DNA of 64,000 nucleotides from Linnemannia schmuckeri (taxonomy: Eukaryota; Mortierellomycota; Mortierellomycetes; Mortierellales; Mortierellaceae), in NCBI GenBank assembly GCA_029449235.1, contig JANATG010000001.1, forward strand, positions 558,001 to 622,000. Reading direction: 5' to 3'. Of the stretch, positions 20,411 to 31,926 are shown in pieces. Each line of letters opens with the position of its first letter. The first letter of the stretch is position 1. Below the pieces are notes generated by a model. The model was not told where the DNA came from and searched no databases. It saw only the letters and a program-made list of their open reading frames with translations. A program made the position numbers and the translations under genes.

Positions 20411-22425
20411 TTACTGTCGAGCAGTGACAATGGTCAGGAGAGGGTTGGTCATGGGGATGGTGACCGAGGGTTTGGGCGTGGCGGGGGCTTGACCGGGCAC
20501 CAGCTTGAACTCGTACCTCTGTAGCAGCATGCAAGAAGTCACCAGCGCCTCCAATGTCGCAAACGTTTGTCCCTAAGGTAAAGGAAGATGGAAAAGAGAT
20601 GATTGGAATTGGTTAGGGTTAAGAAGCGACATCCGCCAAATTGTACCCGAAAATGTAGCCTCTCCGCTCAATTCATAACATATAGACTTACGAGGCAGAG
20701 ACGAGGTCCGGCATTGAAGGACGTGAACTTGTAAGGACTCTCCGCTTTGAATTTTCCAAACGGACTAGTATTCGCCTTCATTCCTCCCACACTTACATCT
20801 CCTCCTCCGGAGGCGGAGGGCAATGCGCCATAATCAACCAACCATCGCTCCGGCACAAACTGCTCCGCATCCTCGCCCCAAACAGCCTTATTCCTCCCCA
20901 AACAATACGACGAGATTCCAATCACGTCTCCTTTATACACTCGCAATCCGCCGGGCAATACATCATCATCAACAGCCATCTTGACATTTTTAGGGACTGG
21001 TGGGTACAGTCGGAGGGTCTCATGGAAGACTGCCTTGAGGTAAGGGAGCTCATGCATCATTGTCTCGTAGGTGTAGGAGTAAGAGCCCTGCAGGACGGTG
21101 TCGATTTCTCGAACGAGATTTTTCATGACTCGGGGGTGGGTCATAAGAAGGTAGAATTGCCAGGAGAGGCCTTGTGCCGTTGTGTCACGTCCCGCGCTAT
21201 GATAGAAGGTAACAAGCAGACCAAAAGGGTGAGTATTTCTTGCCTTGACTTCATGAGTATATACATACAACAATAAGAGCACAGAAAATATGCCAAATAA
21301 AATAGTGGACATGGCTCAAAACTCACATCATAAAGTTAACAAAGACATCTCTCAGTTCAACATCCGTCAACTTGGACCCATCCTCCGCAACATGATTGAT
21401 AAAATGATCCAACAAATCCCTAGGCCTCTTCTCCTTCTCCTCCTCCGTCTCGGCCCTCCGCTTCTCAACAGCCATATATCCAAATTTATCCAACACGCCA
21501 ATCGCCTCCTGCAACTTGCGTCTCTTCCCCGGAATCACTCTATCCGTCAGAAACCAGAACGGGTTCGATGTCCTCGTATCAACGTTCGCCGTCAGGTAAT
21601 CAAATGCATCTCCAAACTCGTTCGGTCCCTCACATGTCAACGCATTGAACTCTAACCCGAACGTCAACTTCCCAAACGCGTCCAGTGTCAACTTCAAGAA
21701 CTGTTCCTGAAGATCGACGGGGCGGTGGAGGAGACGATGTTGGTCGAGGACTGAACAAAGATCTGAGCCCGTATCCTGGAAGGCACCTGTGACGAGTTGA
21801 CGGTAGAGTTTTGTGGTAAAGATGTTGGCAGCGGTTTTGCGGTGGAAGCGCCAGTCTTCTTGGTCAGAGACAAAGATTCCTCGTCCGAGGATGTCCTTGA
21901 GTTGGTCCCTGAAGATCGATCCCTTGATATAGTTATTGAAGTTGGCTAAAAGGTTATATGAAGAGATCGAAAAGGTGAGATATGTGCATAGACTAGGCGA
22001 GTAAACTAAGGAAAGCAAAAGACAAAACATAAGACGAACTTACTTTTAAGGACGTGCTCAAAGTGCTCAGGAGTATTAACCAAAATAACCCGCCCAAAAA
22101 GCGGAATCGTCAACGAAAAGAAATCCCCAAAATGCTTAAACGCCGCATGCAAATGGCCCAAGGAGTCATCACTATTCTTCAGCATCTGGGGCATATTCCC
22201 CAACAAAGGGTACCCCTTGACGGCCTTGTCTTTGAGGTCGGGACGGGCGCGGGTAAGGAAGGCTCGGTTGGGGTATTTTATGATGGCGCCAAGGAAGAGG
22301 CCCATGGTGGCTAGGATCACATATTCAAAGAGGGATCTTTTGCGGTTGCGGATTAAGCGTTCGATGAAGCGACGGAGACCGACTAGGGCCATGGTGTTGT
22401 TGGCGGTGCTGATCACCGATGCCAT
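20411..22425 (-). CDS. Cytochrome P450, CYP52/CYP86/CYP704-like, tandem copy 1
   Basis: This is a haem monooxygenase anchored in the ER. Exons: 22044-22425, 21327-21945, 20692-21196 and 20411-20572; product 555 aa. An N-terminal hydrophobic anchor (about residues 35-55) is followed by the proline-rich GYPLLGN hinge. The I-helix oxygen-binding motif AGRDTTA crosses the second splice, the K-helix is ETLR, the meander is PERW, and the haem loop is FNAGPRLCLG, with its last Gly supplied by exon 4. The sequence LTDVELRDVFVNFMIAGRDTT is typical of the clan that omega-hydroxylates fatty acids and alkanes, so a fatty-acid-like substrate is likely but not shown. The neighbouring gene at 23694-25903 has the same three introns in the same phases, so the pair arose by duplication. 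Confidence 0.92.
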
Positions 22426-22429
22426 CTTG

Positions 22430-23131
22430 GACAGTAGTAGATGTTGTATGTGCCTGTTTTTGGTGGCTGTGGTTGGAGTGGATGGAGGAGCAGGTTGTGG
22501 GATGAAGAAAGGTGTGGGCGAAGTAGGTGGAGAGAGCTACAGCTGGGGTATAAGTCGCGGTAGAAGATGAATACTGAAAATGAGTTGAGTGTATGGACGG
22601 ATGGATCGTTTAAAGAAAGAAAAAGAGAGGACAGATCAAGCAAAAGAAAAGAAGAAAAAAAAAGAAAAGTGGAGGGATCCAGATACATCCATCCCTTTTA
22701 TCCAAAAAGCGCCCCTTGGGGGTTACGAAATTCAGCTGAAAGACCGAACGAAGGAGGTTGGTGAGGGGGGAGGGGGGAGAGTCAGATAGACACCTGCAAG
22801 CATAAAAGATGCCCCCTCCCCCCCTTTTCACCCCAAGCGAGCCGACGGAACTGTTGTTGTTATTTTGTCAAAGCAAAGACCATCAACAAACAAAACAACA
22901 AATAGTTGGTCGGGCAAGCAATGGAGATGTGCGAGAAGGTAAAGGGGGGCTGACCACGATCCAATTGTAACAAGCAGTAAACAAATAAACAAAGACTCGG
23001 CCGATCCATGATTCCCGTCCTCTCGCTGCCTTTCTTTCCCACAGCAAGACCCTTATTGGTTTGGACACCACTGACACATGGTAGTACAACAAGTAATATT
23101 CGGACATTCAACAATTTCTCTCCACACATGC

Positions 23132-23165
<34 letters not shown>

Positions 23166-23690
23166 GTGGCAAAGAGGCATGTTGGGTAGCAGTAGCATAT
23201 TAAAAAAAACAGGAATACTTCTCTAGACCGAGACGTTCAACTTCTCCTCTGCTGCGATGAAAATATTGAGTATGTAAGACAGTAGGGCAGAACGCTTCGG
23301 CAAAGGACATGGTGATGCCCTCTTGATGGTGAAAAGGAAAGCGCGTAGAGTATTGGATATAGTTACCCAACTGTTTTTTGTTTCTATCTTCTTCCTGGGG
23401 CTATGGATTGATGGTGTCAGGAATGGGGGAGCAACGAGGAATGGGCAACATCGGCTCGCTTTACATAATGACCGACATCATCGTTAACAATAACCCATTG
23501 TTTTTTTTATTCTTGCTAACGCTCCACAAGCTGAACACGACCATGTTACACAATCGTTCGCAAAAATACTCATTGTATGTGTTTTTCTATATTATTTTCA
23601 GTGGATCCAAATGATATCAGGTATCTGGTACTTGCGAACCAAACACACGCACACTCTCTCTACGCACCTTCAAGCCTCATCATCCTCTCA
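22430..23690. other. Spacer between the two P450 genes
   Basis: It contains the promoter of P450 copy 1, an uninterrupted run of 32 A at 23133-23164, and no recognisable gene. The G-rich and C-rich stretches near 22760-22830 are low-complexity. Confidence 0.5.
23133..23164 (+). repeat. Poly(A) run of 32
   Basis: This is the longest homopolymer in the window, between the tandem P450 genes. No target-site duplication or retroposed gene body was recognised beside it. Confidence 0.9.
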
Positions 23691-23693
23691 ACA

Positions 23694-25903
23694 TTAAACG
23701 GAGATGTACGAAGAAGACAGGGAGGAATCATCACTTCGTGTCGTCGTCGTCACGATCGAGGACGATTTAGGATGGTGCTGCTGTTTACGGGTTGTGAAAG
23801 TCATCAGGGGGTTCAACATTGGCAAAGTAGCAGAGGGTTTGGGCTCTGGGATGGGCTGGCCCGGGACCAGTTTGAAATCAAAATTTTGTAGCAGCATGCA
23901 GCTTGTCACCATTGCCTCCAATGTCGCGAATGTTTGTCCCTATTAGTTTGTTACAGATGGGAAAAGGAAGACGTCAGTTGATTGAGATCTAACACTTGGG
24001 GAGAAGGTAAGGAGAGAAAGGAGGAAAAAATACTTACAAGGCAGAGGCGAGGGTTGGCATTGAAGGAGTTAAACTTGAACTGGTTCTCCATTTTGAACTT
24101 TCCGAACGGGCTCACACCTTTCAATTTTGCTCCCTGTTGTGGAGGAGTAGACGGCACAGGAGAAGACTGGTTTATAACATCATCCTCATCCACCAGCCAT
24201 CTTTCAGGACAGAACACCTCCGCATCTTCACCCCAAACACCTCGGTTCCGACCCATCGCATATGTCGAAAACGCTACCAACTCGCCCTTATAAACAATGG
24301 TCCCATCAGGCAGGACATCATCCGAGACACACTCCTTGGCATTACGGGGAACTTGAGGGTAGAGACGGAGAGTTTCGTGGAAGACGGCCTTGAGGTAGGG
24401 GAGCTCATGCATCATGGTCTCGTAGGTGTAGACCTCGGACCCTTGGAGCACAATGTCGAGTTCCTTGAGGACATTTTTGAGGATCCGCGGGTTGGCCATG
24501 AGGGAGTAGAATTGCCAGGTTAAGGTCAATGCCGTCGTGTCTCTTCCCGCACTATGTTTTTGCGGAATGAAATGTGGAGTAAAATAATTAGGGTTCTCTG
24601 TCCATCTCTTTTGACTTTTAACCACCCAAAGAGATAAACCCATTCTTCTTCCTCCACATGGATGCATGCCACAGCAGTTGAAACTTACATCATAAAGTTA
24701 ACAAAGACATCTCTCAACTCCAAATCACTCAACACAGACCCATCCTCCCTCACATGGTTAATAAAATGATCCAGCAGATCCCGGGGCCGCATCTCCTTCT
24801 CAGCAGGCGTCTCCGCCCTCCGTTTATGCACCGCGGCATACGCATACTTATCCAACACCGCAATCGCCCTCTTCAACTTGCCTATCTTCCCCGGCGTCAA
24901 ACGATCCAAAATCGGCCATAACGGATTAATCACCCTCCCATCAACATTCGCCGTCAGGTAATCAAATGCATCTCCAAACTCGTTCCGCCCCTGTGTTAAC
25001 AACGCATTGAACTCGATTCCAAACGTCAGCTTCCCAAACGCATCCATGGTCAACTTCAGAAATAACTGTTGCAAGTCCACGGGCTGAGAGAGGGATTCGG
25101 CTTTATCAAAGATGGAACAGAGGTCTCGAGCAGAGTCCGTGAAGGCTCCCTCGGTGAGTTGACGGTACATCTTTGTGGTGAAAATGTTGGAGGCGGTCTT
25201 GCGGTGAAAGCGCCAAGCGTCTTGGTCCGAGACAAAGATGCCGTTCCCGAGAATGTCCCGGAGTTGGTCTCCGAAGACACTGCCCTTGATGTAGTTGTTG
25301 AAGTTGGCTAATAGCGGTGAGATAATTTATGTCAAGAGTAGAAAAGGCACGCGCAGTGCGCAGTTAGAAGAAGCGAATTGACATGGCATAGACAAATTTG
25401 GAAAATGAAATAGGAGAAATAAGGATGGGTCGGTTATAAAAAAGCATGCCGAAAACTAAGAGCCACATGGTGAAGAACACCTATCCACAACGACCAAACA
25501 GAGTACAACAAAAAACATTGAACAGGAATAAGAGGAACTTACTTTTGAGAATATACTCGATGTACATGGGATGGTTGACCATAAAGAACCGTCCTCGGTA
25601 AGGCACCGTAATGACATAGATATCCCCCCTCTTCTGGAAAGCCTTATTCAAAACAACCAGCGGGTTCTCCTTGCTGGTCAATGCCTGAATCAAATTACCA
25701 AACAATGGGTGTCCGGGGGCGGTGATCTCCTTGAGATCTGGGCGGGCACGGGTGAAGATAGCCCGGTTTGGGTATTTGACGATGGCGGCAACCAAGAGGG
25801 CCAAGGATGTCAGAGCCACATATTCAAGAGGTGATCGATGCTTCCTGGCCATTTGGCGCTCCACAAATCGCTTGACTCCGATGGCGAGCAGGAAGATAGC
25901 CAT
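23694..25903 (-). CDS. Cytochrome P450, CYP52/CYP86/CYP704-like, tandem copy 2
   Basis: Exons: 25543-25903, 24689-25307, 24038-24551 and 23694-23939; product 579 aa. The order of elements matches copy 1: N-terminal anchor, GHPLFGN hinge, AGRDTTA I-helix across the second splice, ETLR K-helix, PERW meander and haem loop FNANPRLCLG. The middle haem-loop residue is Asn where copy 1 has the more usual Gly; the Cys ligand and Arg are kept. Exon 2 has exactly the same length (619 nt) in both genes. The C-terminus is about 28 residues longer than in copy 1 and rich in Ser and Thr. The N-terminal halves differ more than the I-helix to K-helix region, so substrate preference may have split. The substrate is unknown. 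Confidence 0.92.
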
Positions 25904-26034
25904 TGTTGTTCGGTTTGTTGGTTTGCTTGTGTTGTAGAATGGAGTCTGGTGATGTTGTTTGTTGCTCTGAGAAAGGAGAAAAAAAACGAAAGAAAAAAGG
26001 AGCAAAAAAAATTGCTCCAGGCAAAGCAAAAGGC

Positions 26035-26042
26035 TTTAAATA
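26035..26042 (-). promoter_or_regulatory. TATA-like element of P450 copy 2
   Basis: TATTTAAA on the minus strand lies about 130 bases before the ATG at 25903, close to the spacing of the other TATA-like boxes in the window. Confidence 0.35.
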
Positions 26043-26411
26043 CCGGTTTTTTGTGCATCCTCGGCTCCAATAATTGGCTTGTACCGTTTGGGAGAGACAA
26101 CACAACAACAATACTCCTGCTGCCATACATATGAACGTGTGAGTACGAGAGGGATGAACTCTCGGCTCGCTTGTAGCGAATAAAAAAGGTGGAGTAAACA
26201 CGCAACACACCCTTTTTCATATCACCTGTCCTCCCTCTTATACTCTTTCCCTCCCTCAGACATGAAGTAAAAACGAAGAACGCGTCCTGTCTTAGTGAGC
26301 CGAACACCGAGGGCATGCAACAGCGCGCGTTCACTTTGATTCAACACACAAAAAATAAGTAGTTGGTGGCGTCCATTTTTTATTATTCTTATTGTGCTAC
26401 CTACCTCTCCT

Positions 26412-27554
26412 TTACTCCCACTCATCAACCGATCCTCCCCATTTCATGGCGCCATAGACCAAGATCCTGACGCGTCGCGACCGCTTCCTCACGGCCTCCA
26501 GAAAGCCACCCCATATCCTTCCAGACGTCCGCATGTTGATCTTTTCCAGCGCCTGACCCCAGACCATGTATTGAATCCCAGTACATGTAAACTCGACACT
26601 TGAGCAAGTAATCGAGAGTTCCCGCAAGTCTGACAGCGTCAGTGCTACATGCTCCATCATTCGGTTGGTCCAATCCAGATGGGCCTCCAGAATCTGCAGG
26701 TTGGGCATCGTATGGATCATCTCGATAAACTCTTGTTCGTATTGCGAAGCCTGACAGGCCTCAAATATCAGACGTAACTCGCGCATCCGTCCCGGTGCGG
26801 GGAGGCTCTTGTAAAGACACTGTAGGGTCTCTGCTGAGAGGAAGCGAGGCTGGCAGATATAGAGGGACGAGAGGGAGGTCCACTTGGGGAAGGCCAGCTT
26901 GAAGATTTCGGGGAGGACTGGTTCAGAGTTGCGGTGGAGGCCTAGATGGAAATGCTGGAGTTCGACACACTCGGCCATGGCTGTCCATTGATCGTCGGCA
27001 AGAGACTGAGAGAGATCCAAGGTCAAGGATTTGAGTCGGCCTGAATCGCGTCGGTAGAGATAAAGGAGACACTCGAACAGATCGGGGAGGGTGTAGGATT
27101 CAGTTTTTTGGAGAGAAATTTGGAGATGTGTGAGATGGTGGGTGGTCAAGACGCAGGTCTGGAGAATGTGAGCTAGACTGTGCGGGGTCCATCCATCGTC
27201 AGTCATGGATAGATCGGTGATGCGGGAGCCGAGTAAAGACTGGATCAGAAGAACATTCTCAACACAGGGTAGATCGGCAACGTCGATGTGGAAGAGGTTG
27301 CCGCCGCTGGTGTCAAAGTCACGTCGAGAGGTGATGTCGAGGGCGCGAACAAAGAGACGGTCGTGGGGTGAGAGGTCTATGAGATAATCGAGCATGCCAG
27401 TGTCCTTGAAGGGGTCGCTGGGAAGGAGGGGGAGACGTCTGAGCCAGATAGGGAGGGCGATCCTTCTCCACCGTTGACAGACCTGTCGTGTGATGTCAGA
27501 TAGGCCATCGTAGCAGAATATGTCTGCCAGGATCTCTGCAGGCAATATCTCCAT
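26412..27554 (-). CDS. F-box protein with leucine-rich C-terminal region
   Basis: F-box proteins are the substrate-binding part of SCF ubiquitin ligases, docking on Skp1. A single exon encodes 380 aa. The start at 27554 gives MEILPAEILADIF...ITRQVCQRWRRIALPIWL, a typical F-box at residues 1-40. The rest shows irregular leucine-rich units (LKSLTLDLSQSL, LSSLYICQPRFL, MRELRLIFEA, LRELSITCSS), as in the large LRR-type F-box families of early-diverging fungi. The frame stays open for another 166 codons upstream, but that part reads as pyrimidine-rich leader with Ser, Thr and His runs and lacks an F-box-like start, so it is treated as 5'-UTR. The target protein cannot be predicted. Confidence 0.82.
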   Translation of the reverse strand: MEILPAEILADIFCYDGLSDITRQVCQRWRRIALPIWLRRLPLLPSDPFKDTGMLDYLIDLSPHDRLFVRALDITSRRDFDTSGGNLFHIDVADLPCVENVLLIQSLLGSRITDLSMTDDGWTPHSLAHILQTCVLTTHHLTHLQISLQKTESYTLPDLFECLLYLYRRDSGRLKSLTLDLSQSLADDQWTAMAECVELQHFHLGLHRNSEPVLPEIFKLAFPKWTSLSSLYICQPRFLSAETLQCLYKSLPAPGRMRELRLIFEACQASQYEQEFIEMIHTMPNLQILEAHLDWTNRMMEHVALTLSDLRELSITCSSVEFTCTGIQYMVWGQALEKINMRTSGRIWGGFLEAVRKRSRRVRILVYGAMKWGGSVDEWE

Positions 27555-27559
27555 TCTTA

Positions 27560-28810
27560 AGTTTTTTGTGGGGTGTAATATGCTCGATGCTCGATCGTGG
27601 TATGTGCGAGGGAAGATTGATGGGAGTAGAGTCGAGTTGTTTACAGTGAGGATAGGAGAATAGAAGAATGGATGTCGAGTGGGGTCAGGATATGATGCCT
27701 CGTTAAAGTGGGGCTGGCTGGCTAAAGCGGACGTGTGACTTTGTGAGCAGGGCGTACGTTGAGGTGGGGATGAGGTCAGAGTGAATGAGTTCGAATGAGT
27801 AAGAGCGAGAAGGGTATGAGTTAGCGTGAAGAATGGAGAATGGCGAATGGCATTGCATTTAAAAAGTGGACAATGTAGAGTGAGTTGTTGGGTTGTATGG
27901 AAGTATGTGTGGGGAGAGAGAGAGAGCAAAGACTGTGCGTGAGTTTGTGAACGGGCGAAGAAAGGTGCGTGTGTGTGAGAGGGGGAGAGAGTAGCAAGGC
28001 ATTGATTGATATCAGACTGACTGAATAAGAGTGATCCAGCAGACTGACACACTCAAGACTCAACACTCACACTCACACCATCAGCACGTTTCGTCTCAGA
28101 TGGTTGATAGTATTGATATTGATATCGATATTGGTATCGCACGATTTCCTCCGCAAGCACCGATGACCCACTTCCTGAATCCACTTTTTTCTTTCTTTTT
28201 TTTTTTGTCTGTGGAAGGGGTAGTAGCATACTACAGAAGACAAAGCGATAGGAGTAAGTAGGCGTAGACAGAGGCTACAGTCCTCAATTGCCTGCTGTGC
28301 TCGTCTACACACGCGACGACAACAGCGACCATTACGAACAGGGCATTGCAGAAAATCACAACGGTTTGTTGACCAGCATAGGCAGAAGATGGATCCCCCT
28401 TCCTTCCCTCTCTCTCCTTCCTTCCATGACATCACATCTTCTCTTAAAACGTTGCACACGGCCAATCGTTTCTTCTCTGGTCTGCAGCCACTCTCTCTAG
28501 CTCTTCCTGTCAGCCGGGCTGGGCCAAAAGGGAAACGCAGATTCAAAAATCGACAAAAGGACACACTGACAGACAAGCTGATACACTTTTCCCTCCTTTC
28601 TTTCTTTTTTCTTTTTTTTTTTCCTTCTCCCCTTCTCTTTCCCTTTGTCACCGCACAACATACCCCACACGCACACACTTACCTGCGGACAAAGGAGACA
28701 AAGAAGAACAACATTCCCAGTTCAGTCAAGCAACACATCTCTCAGGACAAGGACACTCTCAACACGCAACAGCAACAACAAAAACTAGACAATACTAGAC
28801 TTATATATAC
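27560..28810. other. Divergent promoter region between F-box and serinc genes
   Basis: It contains GT- and GA-rich low-complexity sequence (27900-28000), a short GATATT/GATATC repeat near 28112-28140 and T-rich runs near 28190 and 28600. A TATATATA-like sequence lies only about 10 bases before the serinc ATG. No gene was recognised. Confidence 0.45.
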
Positions 28811-28813
28811 CTC

Positions 28814-31128
28814 ATGGGAGCAGTTCTCAGTTTCTTTGCGTTGCCAGCACTAGGCGGAATCGGATCGATTCTCGCCTCATGCTTCTCTGCCGCCGCATGC
28901 TCCCTCGCCTGTCGCTCATGCAACTGCAACAACTCTATAGCCACCCGTGTTGGGTACGCCGTAAGTTCCTGGATGGATGGGTTGGTCAAAAGTGGTCGTC
29001 ATTCCACTTGCAAATGCGACGTTAGAGAGAGCTTTTCACAGGACACTTCGTACTTTCTTTACTTGACAGACGACCTTTGCTTTTATATATCTTGGCTGAC
29101 AACTTCTCTCACTCTTTGTTTTTACTTAACCAATAGCTCATTATGCTGGTGAATTCACTGGTAAGGGCGCACTTGATGCAAAAAAGCAATTGGATACAAA
29201 AGGACGACCAAGTCTTGGCAACCGACAACAGCACCTCCCCTTTCGTTCAAATATTTTTCCTTTCATTACGTGGCAATACTAACGGACCTCGTTTCGCTTG
29301 GCTTTTTTTTCAATGCCAATAGTTGGCGTGGATACTACTATCGGATTGGGCGTCCAAACAACTGGAAAGCGTCACTCATGGATACCTCCAACTCAACTGT
29401 AAAGATGCCTCCTGCTACGGAAGTCTTGGCGTAAGTTGTTATGTTTTTTTTTAGGAGCAGTATGTGTGTGTTTGCATTGATGATCACGCGATTCGTATGG
29501 GGGCAAGGGAGGTTGACCAGCAGGCTTCGAGAACAAACAAAGCAAGAGCGAAATCCAACAAACAGTAACTAACAATGTTCCTTTGTCTTCGTATTATCGC
29601 TCATAGGTGCAAAGAGTCGGATTTGCATTGGCGCTGTTCCATTTTATTTTGGGAGCCCTCTTGATTGGAGTGAACGACTCACGTTCGAAACGTGCTGCTA
29701 TCCAGAACGGGTACGTCTCCTTTCAATTAAACGATACGATGGGTATCAATCTTGCTGCAGGAGAAGTATCAGGACTCTCAGTTGGCAGGAATATGGATAT
29801 GTCAATCAGACAGGAAGTGCATAGCGACTAATTATCTATTCTCAACCTTTATTTATCGGTATAATTTTAGATGGTGGGGTCCAAAAGTGGTGGTGTGGAT
29901 TGGACTGGTGATCGCTTCATTCTTCATCCCCACAGGATTTATCATGTCATACGGGAACTATACAGCATTGATCGGCGCAGGCATTTTCATCCTCTTTGGA
30001 CTCATCCTCTTGGTCGACTTTGCCCACACCTGGTCCGAGAGCTGCATCAGCAAATGGGAGCAATCCGACACCAACAAGTGGCAGTTCATCCTCGTCGGGT
30101 CCACGGGTATCATGTATTTGGGTGCGATCATCCTCACAGGAATCATGTACGGTTATTTTGCAAGCAGTGGATGCGGGATGAATATCTTTTGGATCACTTT
30201 TAATATGATCTTGGCGATTGCGGTCACGGTTATTGGGATCTTGCCCTCGGTCCAGGAGGCTAATCCACGGTCTGGGCTGGCTCAGTCATCGATGGTGGTT
30301 ATTTATTGCGCGTACTTGATCCTGAGCGCGGTTGCCAACGAGCCCGATGAGGGAACCAACTGTAACCCTTTGAGTAAAGCCCGCGGGACCAGGACGACCA
30401 CGGTCTTGATGGGCGCAGTGTTCACTTTCCTCGCAGTCGCGTATTCTACATCGAGGGCTGCTACTCAGGGAGGCAAGGCGACGTTGCAGAATGGAGAGTA
30501 TTCGGCATTGCATGCTTCAGAAAACGACGTCCCTCTTGTCAGTAACGCTCCCGGTACCACATCCATGCGTCGCTCCGACGCTCTCCTTGCTGCTGTCGAA
30601 AGCGGGTAAGAAGCCTTCCTTGTTGTTTTTGGACCTTTGGTTTTCGCTGTAGTTTTTACTGTGATTTCTGGAAATCGGACTTCGCAATTACTTCGTCTCT
30701 ATTATATTACTGACAAATCGCTCAAATCTAACGATGCAATACTATCCATCTCTTCCCAACCTTCTCGCAACAAAAAAATCTAACTCCTTCGCACCAATAG
30801 AGCGCTCCCAGTGTCAGCACTGGACGACGACGACGACGACGACGACGACACCAACTACGACATCAAGGATGATGAGAAGAATGGGGTCCAATACAACTAC
30901 ACCTTTTTCCACGTCGTCTTTGCCCTGGCCGCCATGTACATCTCGATGGTCCTGACCAATTGGAACACCTATAAGCAGCAGCCTGAGGGAGGAGAACATT
31001 TTATCTTGATTGGACAGAGTTGGCCTGCGGTCTGGGTTAAAGTCGTGTCAAGTTGGATCTGTTATGGGTTGTATGGGTTCTCGCTCTTGGCACCCGTTAT
31101 TTTCCCGGATAGGTTTACTGATTATTAG
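28814..31128 (+). CDS. TMS1: Serinc-family multipass membrane protein (TMS1-like)
   Basis: Serinc/TMS1 proteins are conserved multispanning membrane proteins linked to lipid (phosphatidylserine, sphingolipid) distribution. Exons: 28814-28960, 29137-29160, 29323-29430, 29607-29710, 29871-30605 and 30801-31128; product 481 aa. The start MGAVLSFFALPALGGIGS and the following Cys-rich CFSAAACSLACRSC are the family hallmark. About ten hydrophobic segments follow, with the family signatures WWGPK near the exon 4/5 join, the central LVDFAHTWSESC, and the C-terminal YNYTFFHVVFALAAMYISMVLTNW and SWICYGLYGFSLLAPV. Exon 2 is only 24 nt. A cytosolic loop before the last helices contains nine consecutive Asp residues encoded by a GAC repeat. 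All five introns keep the frame. Confidence 0.93.
30823..30849 (+). repeat. TMS1: Coding (GAC)9 microsatellite
   Basis: Nine perfect GAC triplets encode poly-Asp in the last exon of the serinc gene; the length could vary between strains without breaking the frame. Confidence 0.9.
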
Positions 31129-31926
31129 CATGGGAGTTGGAGAGAGTGGGAGAAGGAGAGGGAAGGAGATTGTGGAATATAAATGGTATTTGAGATGTAG
31201 ACTAGTAGCCACCGTAGTAAAGAAGAGGATCTTGAGATTTGTTAAGGACATGCGTGTTGCGACCCAAATCTGACGATGTTATTTTATCGTGAAAAAAAAG
31301 GGGAGTTCGTTCGGCGTTGCCCCTACTACGGTCGCTGTGTGTGTGCGTGTGTGTGTACGTGCCTGTATGTGTGAGAAAAATGCTCGATCTGTTTCCAACC
31401 TGAGGGGTCATTGCTTGGTCCATCTGTCAGGAGGAACGGAAGAGAAGAAAATAGTAACAAATCGAAAAAAAAATTACGTTTTCTCTGAGTGATATTGTGG
31501 AGCATGCATTTTTTTTTTTTTTTTTTTTTTTTGGGGGTTTCCGTGGTTGTGTATTTTATTTAAGTGAAGGTGAAGGGGATTACAAATATCGCGCTGGTAG
31601 ATATTCACTTTTATGAGAACAAAGGGCGAAAGAAAGAGAAAACAACACTGTGGAAATGAAAAGAAAGTTGCTATAAAAAATAGGCAATAAAGGAAGGGCA
31701 TGATGGCAATACTCAGAGTGATGCGCATATTTGAAAGGAGGTACGGACGAGAAGGAGTTCTTGAACAAGGGTGAGACCTTGAGACTCCAGATACTTGATG
31801 AACACGAGAGCAGGATGAACAGGACGGACAAATGGACTAACGATCAACCCGCCCCAACCCAACTCAAGCTCGAGCTCAAGCTCAAGCTCCACCTCAGCTC
31901 AACCCTCAACTTCCAAGTTTCAAACT
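31129..31926. other. Spacer between serinc gene and methyltransferase pseudogene
   Basis: It contains GT repeats near 31335-31365, a run of 24 T at 31509-31532 and a short CTCAAG/CTCGAG tandem repeat near 31863-31890. No gene is visible. Confidence 0.5.

Noticed and set aside
23133..23164. Poly(A) run as the tail of a retroposed gene
   Set aside because: No coding remnant or flanking direct repeat was seen; long A or T runs are common in spacers and introns here.
27555..28052. N-terminal extension of the F-box protein by 166 codons
   Set aside because: The extra part is pyrimidine-rich leader translated as Ser/Thr/His runs, and the F-box starts precisely at the internal ATG.
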